DNA of 5,087 nucleotides, taken from Methanoregulaceae archaeon (GTDB taxonomy: Archaea; Halobacteriota; Methanomicrobia; Methanomicrobiales; Methanospirillaceae). Under the pieces are notes generated by a model, which searched no databases, was not told the DNA's origin, and saw nothing but the letters and a program-made list of their open reading frames with translations. Every line of letters begins with the position of its first letter. Within the stretch, counting starts at the first letter, position 1. The stretch spans positions 1-5,087 of the forward strand of contig JALOPT010000178.1 of NCBI GenBank assembly GCA_025453715.1. The letters are read 5' to 3'. Shown piece by piece: positions 1 to 5,036 of the stretch. The translations under genes and the position numbers were made by a program.

Positions 1-41
1 CGCCTTCAGGATTCGGATAACGCCTGCCGCATAATCCCGCG
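1..41. other. G/C-rich stub at the left edge, not part of the pckA frame
   Basis: By hand count 25 of these 41 bases are G or C, against about a quarter in parts of the pckA gene that follows. The pckA frame runs into a TAA at 18-20. The seven codons between that stop and position 42 do not encode the Gly-Val-Leu-Pro-Pro block that family knowledge places before Val-Ala-Lys-Leu. The stub is open in one forward frame and two reverse frames, too short to assign. It may be the other side of a second junction, possibly the same archaeal DNA as the right part of the window. That last step is inference. Confidence 0.45.
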
Positions 42-569
42 CCAGTTGCCAAACTCAATTACGATCAAACGATGTATTATTTTTTGAGTGGGTATACAGC
101 AAAAGTTGCAGGAACCGAAAAAGGAGTTACAGAACCAAAAGCAACATTTAGCACTTGTTTTGGAGCTCCATTTATGGCTCTTCATCCAAGTGTTTATGCC
201 AAATTACTTGGAGAAAAAATTGTTAATCATAAGGTTAATTGCTGGTTGGTTAATACAGGCTGGACTGGCGGACCTTATGGTGTTGGAAATAGAATGAAAA
301 TTAAATATACCCGCGCTATGTTAACTGCAGCATTAGAAGGTAAATTGGAAAATGTCGAATATGTTAAAGATCCATTTTTTAATTTAATGGTTCCTCAATC
401 ATGTCCGGATGTTCCAAACGAGGTTTTAAATCCTAAAAATACCTGGAAAGATAAAAATGCATATGATGAGCAAGCTAAAAAACTTGCAAATATGTTTGTT
501 GATAACTTTAAAGAGTATTCTGAAGGAACTTCGGAAGCAATAAAAAATTCTGGTCCTAATAAATTCTAA
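42..569 (+). CDS. pckA: Phosphoenolpyruvate carboxykinase (ATP), C-terminal part only
   Basis: PckA converts oxaloacetate and ATP to phosphoenolpyruvate, CO2 and ADP, the first committed step of gluconeogenesis, in the cytoplasm. About 175 of the usual ~530 residues are present. The frame is clearly homologous from Pro-Val-Ala-Lys-Leu at 42 onward, so the ATG at 72 is an internal methionine and not a start. Recognisable blocks, counted from that methionine, are SGYTAKVAGTE (6-16), STCFGAPFMALHP (27-39) and VNTGWTGGPYGVGNR (60-74). Arg74 and Thr80 match the nucleotide-contacting Arg and Thr of E. coli PckA. The tail (AKKLANMFVDNF, 135-146) is typical and the stop TAA at 567-569 is at the normal place. 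The N-terminal two thirds, including the kinase P-loop, are missing at the left edge. Codon use is strongly A/T-rich, unlike the right part of the window. Confidence 0.93.
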   Translation, partial: PVAKLNYDQTMYYFLSGYTAKVAGTEKGVTEPKATFSTCFGAPFMALHPSVYAKLLGEKIVNHKVNCWLVNTGWTGGPYGVGNRMKIKYTRAMLTAALEGKLENVEYVKDPFFNLMVPQSCPDVPNEVLNPKNTWKDKNAYDEQAKKLANMFVDNFKEYSEGTSEAIKNSGPNKF

Positions 570-578
570 TTTCTTTAT

Positions 579-606
579 GCGGGATAAACCTTCCTTTTTA
601 TCCCGC
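579..606 (+). terminator. Stem-loop downstream of pckA
   Basis: GCGGGATAAA (579-588) pairs perfectly with TTTATCCCGC (597-606) around an 8-base loop, nine bases after the pckA stop. A smaller stem, GCTA (605-608) with TAGC (617-620), shares two bases with it and is followed by TTTT at 621-624. The first stem has no U-run directly after it, so it may be a terminator of the kind with a weak U-tract or an mRNA 3'-end stabiliser. It separates pckA from acs. Confidence 0.7.
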
Positions 607-706
607 TATCTAAAAATAGCTTTTCTCAATTATTGATTATCATCTAAACTACTTTTAATTTCCTTCTAAAATATTTTAAATCACTACCATAAAAGAGGAA
701 CATCAG

Positions 707-1190
707 ATGGCAGAAAAAAAACTTAACGGTGAAGTTTATTATCCAACAAATGAGATAATGGATTATGCTCATGCGAAATGTGAAAGTTTGTATAAATCTG
801 CTGAAAAAGATCCTGTTGGATTTTGGGAAGCCGAAGCAAAAAATCTACACTGGTTTACTAAGTGGGATAAAGTACTTGATGATTCCAATAAACCTTTCTT
901 CAAGTGGTTTACTGGTGCTAAAACAAATATTGCATTTAACTGTCTTGATGTACATGTTCAAACTCCAAGAAGAAATAAACTTGCACTGATTTGGGAAGGT
1001 GAGGATGGTGAGTTTAGATCATATTCTTACTTCAAATTACATAGAGAAACATGCCGCTTTGCAAATGTTCTTAAAAGTCTTGGTGTAAAAAAAGGGGATA
1101 GAGTTACACTTTATATGGGCAGAATTCCTGAATTAATGATTGGTATGTTAGCTTGTGCACGTATAGGTGCAATTCATTCAGTTGTATTAC
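707..1190 (+). CDS. acs: Acetyl-CoA synthetase (AMP-forming), N-terminal fragment cut at a junction
   Basis: Acs activates acetate with ATP to acetyl-AMP and then makes acetyl-CoA. The ATG at 707 follows an AGAGGA ribosome site at 694-699 by seven bases. The first ~40 residues (YPTNEIMDYAHAKCESLYKS, about 12-31) and the segment DPVGFWEAEAKNLHWFTKWD (35-54) are the N-terminal ACAS_N region. FNCLDVHVQTPRRNKLALIWEGE lies at about 77-99, and the start of the AMP-binding fold (LKSLGVKKGDRVTLYMGRIPELMIGMLACARIGAIHSVV) at about 122-160. Family members have ~650 residues. Here the protein agrees with the family only to Ser-Val-Val, where Phe-Gly-Gly-Phe-Ser is expected. It then reads Leu-Gln-Phe-His and stops at 1199-1201. 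The gene is therefore cut at ~1187-1190 and the final residues come from unrelated DNA. Codon use matches pckA, so both belong to one bacterial fragment. Confidence 0.93.
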
Positions 1191-1193
1191 AAT
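1187..1193. other. Chimeric junction between bacterial and archaeal DNA
   Basis: The acs frame is family-like up to GTTGTATT (1181-1188) and fails right after. From the right, the minus-strand membrane-protein gene has its own codon style up to about Ser-Glu at 1194-1199, then reads through antisense acs sequence. Base composition and codon use change at the same spot. No insertion-sequence end, target duplication, tRNA or other recombination site is visible. A metagenome-assembly or library chimera is the simplest reading, because the event joins two gene interiors. A real transfer event cannot be excluded from sequence alone. Confidence 0.8.
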
Positions 1194-2360
1194 TTCACTG
1201 AGTTTATTCAAAAGTCGATTGTGGTTCCAGTTATAGTCCTGTTCCTGCGGAATCCAGCTGCCATCTTCCTGTTGTATATATCCTGTTCTACGTTTTTCAA
1301 GGGATTCCTGCCATTCCTTTTCATTTTGCTCTTCCCAGCTCAAACCTGTTTCACTTTCATAACTATCTGCCTTACTTAAATCCCCGGGGAGATCCCTTAC
1401 TGCATCCGGAGAGTAAACCCTCCTTGCGAAACTTGGAACATTGAGTAAATTTCCCAGTGCTGACGCAGGGGCGGCAGCTAACAACTGGGCAATCAGCCCG
1501 GTACGGGCACAATCTTTCGCGTTCAGTGGATCACGTAAACAATCATCTGCAACAACAGGAGTGACGCAGATTACCATCAGGAGAAGGAAAAATAGTAACA
1601 GGTTCACTTTCGTATTATTTCCGGTACGTTTTACTATCCCAGGTTCCGGATCGCGGCTTATTGCATAGGCAAGAAATGTCCCGATAACAAGGTTCCAGTG
1701 CATCAGGTTATATTCAGATATTCCAAGGAAATCATACAGGATAACCGCCGTCAAAAAAGGAATTGCAATGCTGATCCCCATAAGGAGCATAGGGGATAAT
1801 TTTTTTCGGAACGGCTGGATTGGCGTGAGGAAGGAGTCAATCTGACCCCGGAATAGTACCAAAACAACAGGCATCACAATCATTAAAGCAGGAGAGAGAA
1901 GATCAAACCCTTCAGAACTGGCGGGGACTCCGGTATAGAGTATCCATAGAATGGCGATTGCAACACCACACAAGACCGCAAACAAATCCCAATATTTCTG
2001 GGAGCGGTTCTTCCAGTTTGTTGTGTGACGGGTTTCACGGAGGGATTTTAAATCCATGAATTGAGAAGAGGATTCCTTAACAGACCTTGGGGGCGGTTTT
2101 TTCACCGTAACTTCCGGGGAAGTTGGTTTTGTGACCTTCTTTGTTGAAAGGCCCGTTGCAGGGGGATTATTAGGTTCCCACCGGGTTCCATTCCAGGAAA
2201 GCCATTTTCCCGTTGCCGGATCGGGCTGCCACCATCTCCCGGAAGCATCGAGCACTCGTAACTCGTTAACCAGCTTGTTGAATTCATCCTGACTAATTTT
2301 CCCGTTTCTCAACTTAAGGATCAATGTATCATACGATTTCCTCGCTTCTTCAAAATCCAT
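1194..2360 (-). CDS. Multi-pass membrane protein with N-terminal helix and W-rich motif, 3' end lost
   Basis: Function unknown. The ATG at 2358-2360 lies 11 bases after GGGGGG (complement of 2372-2377), a slightly distant archaeal ribosome site, with a TATA box further upstream. Residues 1-38 look like a short SHOCT-like helical module (KISQDEFNKLVNELRVLD). It is followed by a Trp-rich block (GRWWQPDPATGKWLSWNG, 41-58), a pattern I associate with archaeal and Chloroflexi membrane proteins. A Pro/Lys/Ser linker spans ~62-120. Five hydrophobic helices follow at about 122-143, 152-170, 187-210, 217-235 and 252-271. A soluble tail has Cys274 and Cys284 and a second Trp-containing motif (TGYIQQEDGSWIPQ, 359-372). 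Authentic sequence ends near residue 389. The open frame runs to 1104, but those last ~29 residues are antisense acs and not part of the protein. The true C-terminus is missing. Confidence 0.8.
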
Positions 2361-2407
2361 CAGAACTCAGTCCCCCCTTTCCTTATCAAGAGAAAACTGA
2401 TTCCAAG

Positions 2408-2423
2408 TATATATATTTTTTTA
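2408..2423 (-). promoter_or_regulatory. TATA box for the minus-strand membrane-protein gene
   Basis: Read on the minus strand this is a run of A followed by ATATATATA, an archaeal-type TATA element. A start of transcription about 25 bases downstream would fall near 2387. That gives a leader of roughly 25 bases that includes the G-run ribosome site. It sits in the 151-base divergent region 2361-2511. It is inferred from sequence shape only. Confidence 0.6.
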
Positions 2424-2463
2424 AGGCCCTGGTATGGACTACCCGGGAAATAGTAAGCTACAC

Positions 2464-2471
2464 TTTTATAT
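2464..2471 (+). promoter_or_regulatory. TATA box for the zinc-ribbon/PKD gene
   Basis: TTTTATAT at 2464-2471 lies about 40 bases before the ATG at 2512, so transcription would begin near 2493, just before the ribosome site. It is on the opposite strand from, and ~50 bases away from, the minus-strand TATA element. The two genes therefore have separate core promoters in one short divergent region and could share upstream regulation. Confidence 0.55.
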
Positions 2472-2498
2472 GCGAAATGAGGAGTGTCATTATAGACT

Positions 2499-2504
2499 GG
2501 GGGT
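2499..2504 (+). promoter_or_regulatory. Ribosome binding site that fixes the start at 2512
   Basis: GGGGGT is one mismatch from the archaeal consensus GGAGGT and is seven bases before ATG 2512. The longer reading frame from ATG 2434 has no such site. Its extra 26 residues would also cover the TATA box, and the zinc-ribbon family normally begins directly with Met-x-Phe-Cys. The start at 2512 is therefore preferred. Confidence 0.7.
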
Positions 2505-2511
2505 AGACCAA

Positions 2512-3699
2512 ATGCCATTTTGTGAACATTGTGGCATGGAGATATCACAAGATGACAAATTTTGTGAGCATTGTGGTGCGACGAGCCAGGCGGGACAGGG
2601 TATACCAGGAGCCCCTGCTTCCGGCGGTACTCCGTTTATTCCTCCTCCGCCACCGCCACCTCCTGTTGGGCCAACCCCTGTAAAACCACCAAAGGCTAAA
2701 AAGCAAAGATTCCTGGCAGCAGTTATTGTAATAGTAATAATAATTATTGCCCTTCTTTCCCTGCAGGGTTATCTTCACACTGAAACCCCGAACCAGGCAC
2801 AGGCTATCCCGGTTATACCGTTCACTCCATCAATAACTCCCACCATACCGGTTCCCGGGACTACCACTACCTATCCCCCAGCGGTAGCGGGGACAGGCTA
2901 TTCAGGATACACGGGTGTGTCCCCGGGAATCGCCAACCCACCTACAAACCCGGCCAGTTTCAGGGTGGACCATTCATCTGGCACAGCTCCGCTGCAGGTA
3001 TCCTTTTATGAAACCTCTTTAGGCACTCCAACGAAGTGGAGCTGGGATTTTGATGACGGGGGAGGGAGCAGCGAGGAGAATCCTGTTCACATATTTACAC
3101 GTCCGGGTACATACGATGTCACCCTGAGCGTTGTAATCGGGGGGAAAAATTACCAGAATTCACAGGTCATCACCGTCGGTAAACCTTCCGGAACACCCTT
3201 ACAGGCAGATTTTACCCTGGCCCCACTGACCAATACCCCTCCGTTTTCAGTGAGGTTCACCGACACATCTACCGGTTCCCCGACCACCTGGACATGGGAC
3301 TTTGGGGATGGGACAACGTCCACGCTCCAGAACCCGACCCACTCCTACGCGAGCGAAGGCGGGTATCGCATCACCCTTACAGTAACAAAAAGCGACGGGC
3401 AGAGGAGTTCTACCTTTACCCTGATCGATATCTATCCGGATGAAACAAAAGGTGATACTACAATGCTGGCACAAGCGTCGACCACTACCCCGACACAGGC
3501 GGTGTCAACGATAAAAACAACATCCAAAACCCCGTCCCCTACCGGGACTTCCAGTTCGTCCGGCTGTTCTTACTACAGCTACACCATCAATGGCCGTACG
3601 GTATCAGGGACCTGTTGTGGAGCACTTTCACAATCAATGCAATGTTCCGCGGGTAAATGCTACCAGGTCTACACATGTAACGGCGTGGTTATTCAATAA
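2512..3699 (+). CDS. Membrane-anchored surface protein: zinc ribbon, one TM, two PKD domains, Cys-rich tail
   Basis: A 395-residue protein of unknown role. Residues 1-22 are a zinc ribbon with two CxxC pairs (Cys4/Cys7 and Cys18/Cys21). A Gly/Ala/Pro linker holds eight or more prolines in a row (44-51). Basic residues 58-66 (KPPKAKKQR) precede a very hydrophobic helix at 67-87. The positive-inside pattern places the zinc ribbon in the cytoplasm and the rest outside. A Thr/Pro-rich stalk (~95-145) leads to two PKD domains. The first (146-223) has WSWDFDDGGG and the second (231-308) has the canonical WTWDFGDGTTS and NPTHSY. A Ser/Thr-rich spacer (320-350) precedes a compact C-terminal segment with six Cys (352, 368, 369, 378, 383, 389), which could form three disulphides. 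PKD domains mediate contacts in archaeal surface proteins, so a cell-envelope role is likely. The ligand is unknown. Confidence 0.9.
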   Translation: MPFCEHCGMEISQDDKFCEHCGATSQAGQGIPGAPASGGTPFIPPPPPPPPVGPTPVKPPKAKKQRFLAAVIVIVIIIIALLSLQGYLHTETPNQAQAIPVIPFTPSITPTIPVPGTTTTYPPAVAGTGYSGYTGVSPGIANPPTNPASFRVDHSSGTAPLQVSFYETSLGTPTKWSWDFDDGGGSSEENPVHIFTRPGTYDVTLSVVIGGKNYQNSQVITVGKPSGTPLQADFTLAPLTNTPPFSVRFTDTSTGSPTTWTWDFGDGTTSTLQNPTHSYASEGGYRITLTVTKSDGQRSSTFTLIDIYPDETKGDTTMLAQASTTTPTQAVSTIKTTSKTPSPTGTSSSSGCSYYSYTINGRTVSGTCCGALSQSMQCSAGKCYQVYTCNGVVIQ

Positions 3700-3859
3700 T
3701 GAAACGAAAAATACTCATTTACCAGATCATGATGATTGGGTCGATTTAAACCACAATATCCGGTATATACGATGCCTACACCACGTGATCGGGTTCGTGG
3801 TAATAGTCATCTATTTCCTGGTACTCTCAGGCCTGGCAATGGCGTTGGACGGGTTGTAA
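3699..3859 (+). pseudogene. Remnant of a small two-helix membrane protein, broken by a stop and a frameshift
   Basis: The ATG at 3699-3701 overlaps the TAA of the PKD gene by one base, a typical arrangement of translationally coupled genes. It opens MKRKILIYQIMMIGSI, a basic start plus hydrophobic helix, then meets TAA at 3747-3749. The same frame continues beyond the stop with TTISGIYDAYTT up to a TGA at 3786. A shift of one base back near 3782-3785 enters a frame reading VIGFVVIVIYFLVLSGLAMA, a second hydrophobic helix, followed by LDGL and TAA at 3857-3859. The joined product would be ~54 residues with two helices. No single intact frame covers it. It could be a decaying gene, two sequence errors, or chance. 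The piecing together is inference. Confidence 0.4.
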
Positions 3860-3881
3860 GAAGAGCTACATACACCTAATC

Positions 3882-3888
3882 TTTTTTT
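3882..3888 (+). terminator. T-run terminator after the PKD operon
   Basis: Seven consecutive T in a pyrimidine-rich stretch (3880-3892) begin 22 bases after the end of the small broken gene. Archaeal RNA polymerase ends transcription at such T-runs without needing a hairpin. It separates the PKD unit from the Nudix gene. Confidence 0.55.
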
Positions 3889-3941
3889 CTTACTCCCGGT
3901 CAGTCCGTCTGTGAATTGCCGGCGGCCCATCCACCAGGGAA

Positions 3942-3976
3942 TTTTATTACTACCAGGGTCCCACCCAGATAGTGAT
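3942..3976 (+). promoter_or_regulatory. Possible TATA element and ribosome site for the Nudix gene
   Basis: TTTTATTA at 3942-3949 is a weak TATA-like element that would start transcription near 3970. GTGAT at 3972-3976 is complementary to the 3' end of archaeal 16S rRNA (anti-site AUCACCUCC) and lies seven bases before ATG 3984. The same GTG could be a start codon four residues upstream, but its role as ribosome site for ATG 3984 is the more economical reading. The rest of 3889-3983 shows nothing else I can name. Confidence 0.35.
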
Positions 3977-3983
3977 TATATCC

Positions 3984-4409
3984 ATGCCAGAATTACCGGT
4001 TGAAGTATCGGGTCGTGCCCTGATTATTGACCAGAATGGTCGTGTCCTCGTCCTGAAGCGGTCTGAAAACTCAAGCAGTAACCCGGGAAAATGGGAGTTG
4101 CCGGGGGGTAAACCGAACAAGGGAGAGTCGTTTGAAGACAGTTTCAGGCGGGAAGTCCTCGAAGAGACAGGATTTTCAATAGATATCCGGCAGTCTGCAG
4201 GGACGGCTGACCAGCTGGTATCAGGGTACCACGTTGTCCACGTGGTGATGGTCGCCTCGATCAGGTCCGGGGGCCTTGCAATCAGCGATGAACATTCGGC
4301 GTTCCAGTGGGTGGAAATGCATGAACTGGGGGGTTTGGACAAGGCAGACTGGTTTTCCCAGTATTACCAGGTCTATCTCCGCGGCCCTGAGCAGGCGCCG
4401 GATTCGTAA
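3984..4409 (+). CDS. Nudix hydrolase
   Basis: A 141-residue cytoplasmic enzyme that hydrolyses a nucleoside diphosphate linked to another group, with Mg2+. The Nudix box is complete and fits G-x5-E-x7-R-E-U-x-E-E-x-G-U. It runs from Gly42 through Glu48, Arg56, Glu57, Glu60, Glu61 and Gly63 to Phe64. It is preceded by the usual GKWELPGGK segment (35-43). The N-terminal strand has VLVLKRSENS, where Lys-Arg typically precedes the substrate pocket. The C-terminal part has the common F-x-W-V (107-110) and ends soon after, so no extra domain is fused. Length is normal for the small family members. Substrate cannot be told from sequence; candidates are an oxidised nucleotide, ADP-ribose or a nucleotide sugar. 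An alternative GTG start at 3972 adds four residues. The gene stands alone on this strand and converges on the cysteine hydrolase. Confidence 0.92.
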   Translation: MPELPVEVSGRALIIDQNGRVLVLKRSENSSSNPGKWELPGGKPNKGESFEDSFRREVLEETGFSIDIRQSAGTADQLVSGYHVVHVVMVASIRSGGLAISDEHSAFQWVEMHELGGLDKADWFSQYYQVYLRGPEQAPDS

Positions 4410-4434
4410 AGATGCGGTTGAAATCCCGGATATC

Positions 4435-4452
4435 AAAACGGGCCCTTTTTTT
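4435..4452 (+). terminator. A-run / GGGCCC / T-run terminator-like element
   Basis: AAAACGGGCCC followed by seven T lies 25 bases after the Nudix stop, in the 47-base gap between two convergent genes. The T-run would stop Nudix transcription. The GGGCCC core with flanking A and T is nearly self-complementary, so in the other direction it presents a four-base T-run for the hydrolase transcript. It may serve both genes. Confidence 0.5.
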
Positions 4453-4514
4453 GCGGTTACCCGGGAGGTAATGACCCGGTCCAGTCATCAGTTGTCATTA
4501 CCCGGGAGAACCGC
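4453..4514. repeat. Long imperfect inverted repeat over the 3' end of the cysteine hydrolase gene
   Basis: The arms are 4453-4475 and 4494-4514, with an 18-base loop. Pairing segments are GCGGTT with AACCGC, CCCGGG with CCCGGG, and TAATGAC with GTCATTA. This makes 19 base pairs, interrupted by one small internal loop and one three-base bulge. The left arm contains the hydrolase stop codon (TAA, complement of 4457-4459) and the right arm codes for residues around 165-171. A further 9-base match, GATGCGGTT at 4411-4419, just after the Nudix stop, can pair with AACCGCATC at 4509-4517 and would compete for the outer right arm. Confidence 0.7.
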
Positions 4515-5008
4515 ATCTGCTGGGTAACAAGGATGGCACGGTGAAGATCAGCATCATGAATGGTCCCGGCGGTATTGGATACCGAAAGGGTGCCTGTTGC
4601 ATCGGATAGGAAATTTACCCCGTAACCCCGGTGAAATGCCTGGCGTGCTGTCGTATCGCAGCACATCTGGGTCATGTAGCCCGCAATAGTTACCGTTGTG
4701 ATATTCTGCTCATCAAGCCACTTCGAAAGACCGGTCCCGGTAAAGCTTCCCGGCAGGTTTTTTTCAACGAGGATATCATAATGGCGGGACCTTATTTCGT
4801 AGTGAAGTTCCCATTCGTGCGTTCCTTTCCGGAATGTCGCCGATCCAGGAGGATTAGTATGCTGGATTACCGCGACAGGTACCCGGGACTCATATGCCCT
4901 GTCCATCGCTTTTTGGATATTCAAAAGACTTCCCTGCGGAAATGTTACCGGTAGTTTTCCGCTGAAATACTCGTTCTGAACGTCAATGACCAGTAATGCC
5001 TGTTTCAT
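4457..5008 (-). CDS. Isochorismatase-like cysteine hydrolase
   Basis: A 183-residue cytoplasmic enzyme of the isochorismatase/nicotinamidase superfamily, which hydrolyses amides or related bonds through a Cys-Asp-Lys triad. The N-terminus ALLVIDVQNEYF (4-15) carries the catalytic Asp9. Lys83 sits in VEKNLPGSFTGT (81-92). Cys116 is in AGYMTQMCCDTTARQA (109-124), after the usual strand and cis-peptide turn. Here the neighbour of the nucleophile is also Cys (117) where Val is common. The late segment with Asp137-Ala138 also fits the fold. Length is normal. Substrate is undetermined: the sequence does not mark it as nicotinamidase, isochorismatase or another named member. ATG at 5006-5008 has GGGG (complement of 5017-5020) eight bases upstream. 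It lies 28 bases after the end of another minus-strand gene, so the two may be cotranscribed. Its last ~19 codons lie in the inverted repeat. Confidence 0.9.
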   Translation of the reverse strand: MKQALLVIDVQNEYFSGKLPVTFPQGSLLNIQKAMDRAYESRVPVAVIQHTNPPGSATFRKGTHEWELHYEIRSRHYDILVEKNLPGSFTGTGLSKWLDEQNITTVTIAGYMTQMCCDTTARQAFHRGYGVNFLSDATGTLSVSNTAGTIHDADLHRAILVTQQMRFSRVMTTDDWTGSLPPG

Positions 5009-5036
5009 GCCGAATTCCCCAGGTCCTGGTATTCAA

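Noticed and set aside
72..74. ATG 72 as the start of a complete 165-residue gene
   Set aside because: Homology to PckA continues upstream in frame to 42, and the residues from 72 are an internal part of the enzyme, so the gene is a fragment.
1104..1193. C-terminal ~29 residues of the long minus-strand frame as part of the membrane protein
   Set aside because: They are the antisense of acs codons that match the acetyl-CoA synthetase family in the forward direction.
1187..1193. Insertion-sequence or integron end at the junction
   Set aside because: No terminal inverted repeat, target duplication, transposase or att-like site is visible on either side.
2434..2511. N-terminal extension of the PKD protein from ATG 2434
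   Set aside because: It has no ribosome site, covers the promoter, and the zinc ribbon with a good ribosome site begins at 2512.
3590..3859. 89-residue forward frame beginning inside the PKD gene
   Set aside because: Its first part is an out-of-frame shadow of the PKD Cys-rich tail; only the last ~25 residues look like a real hydrophobic helix, treated in the broken small gene.
4276..4527. Forward and reverse frames across the Nudix end and intergenic gap
   Set aside because: Compositional shadows of the Nudix and hydrolase genes, with no motif or ribosome site of their own.
4631..4954. 107-residue forward frame opposite the cysteine hydrolase
   Set aside because: It is antisense to a gene with a full catalytic triad and has no family-like features.
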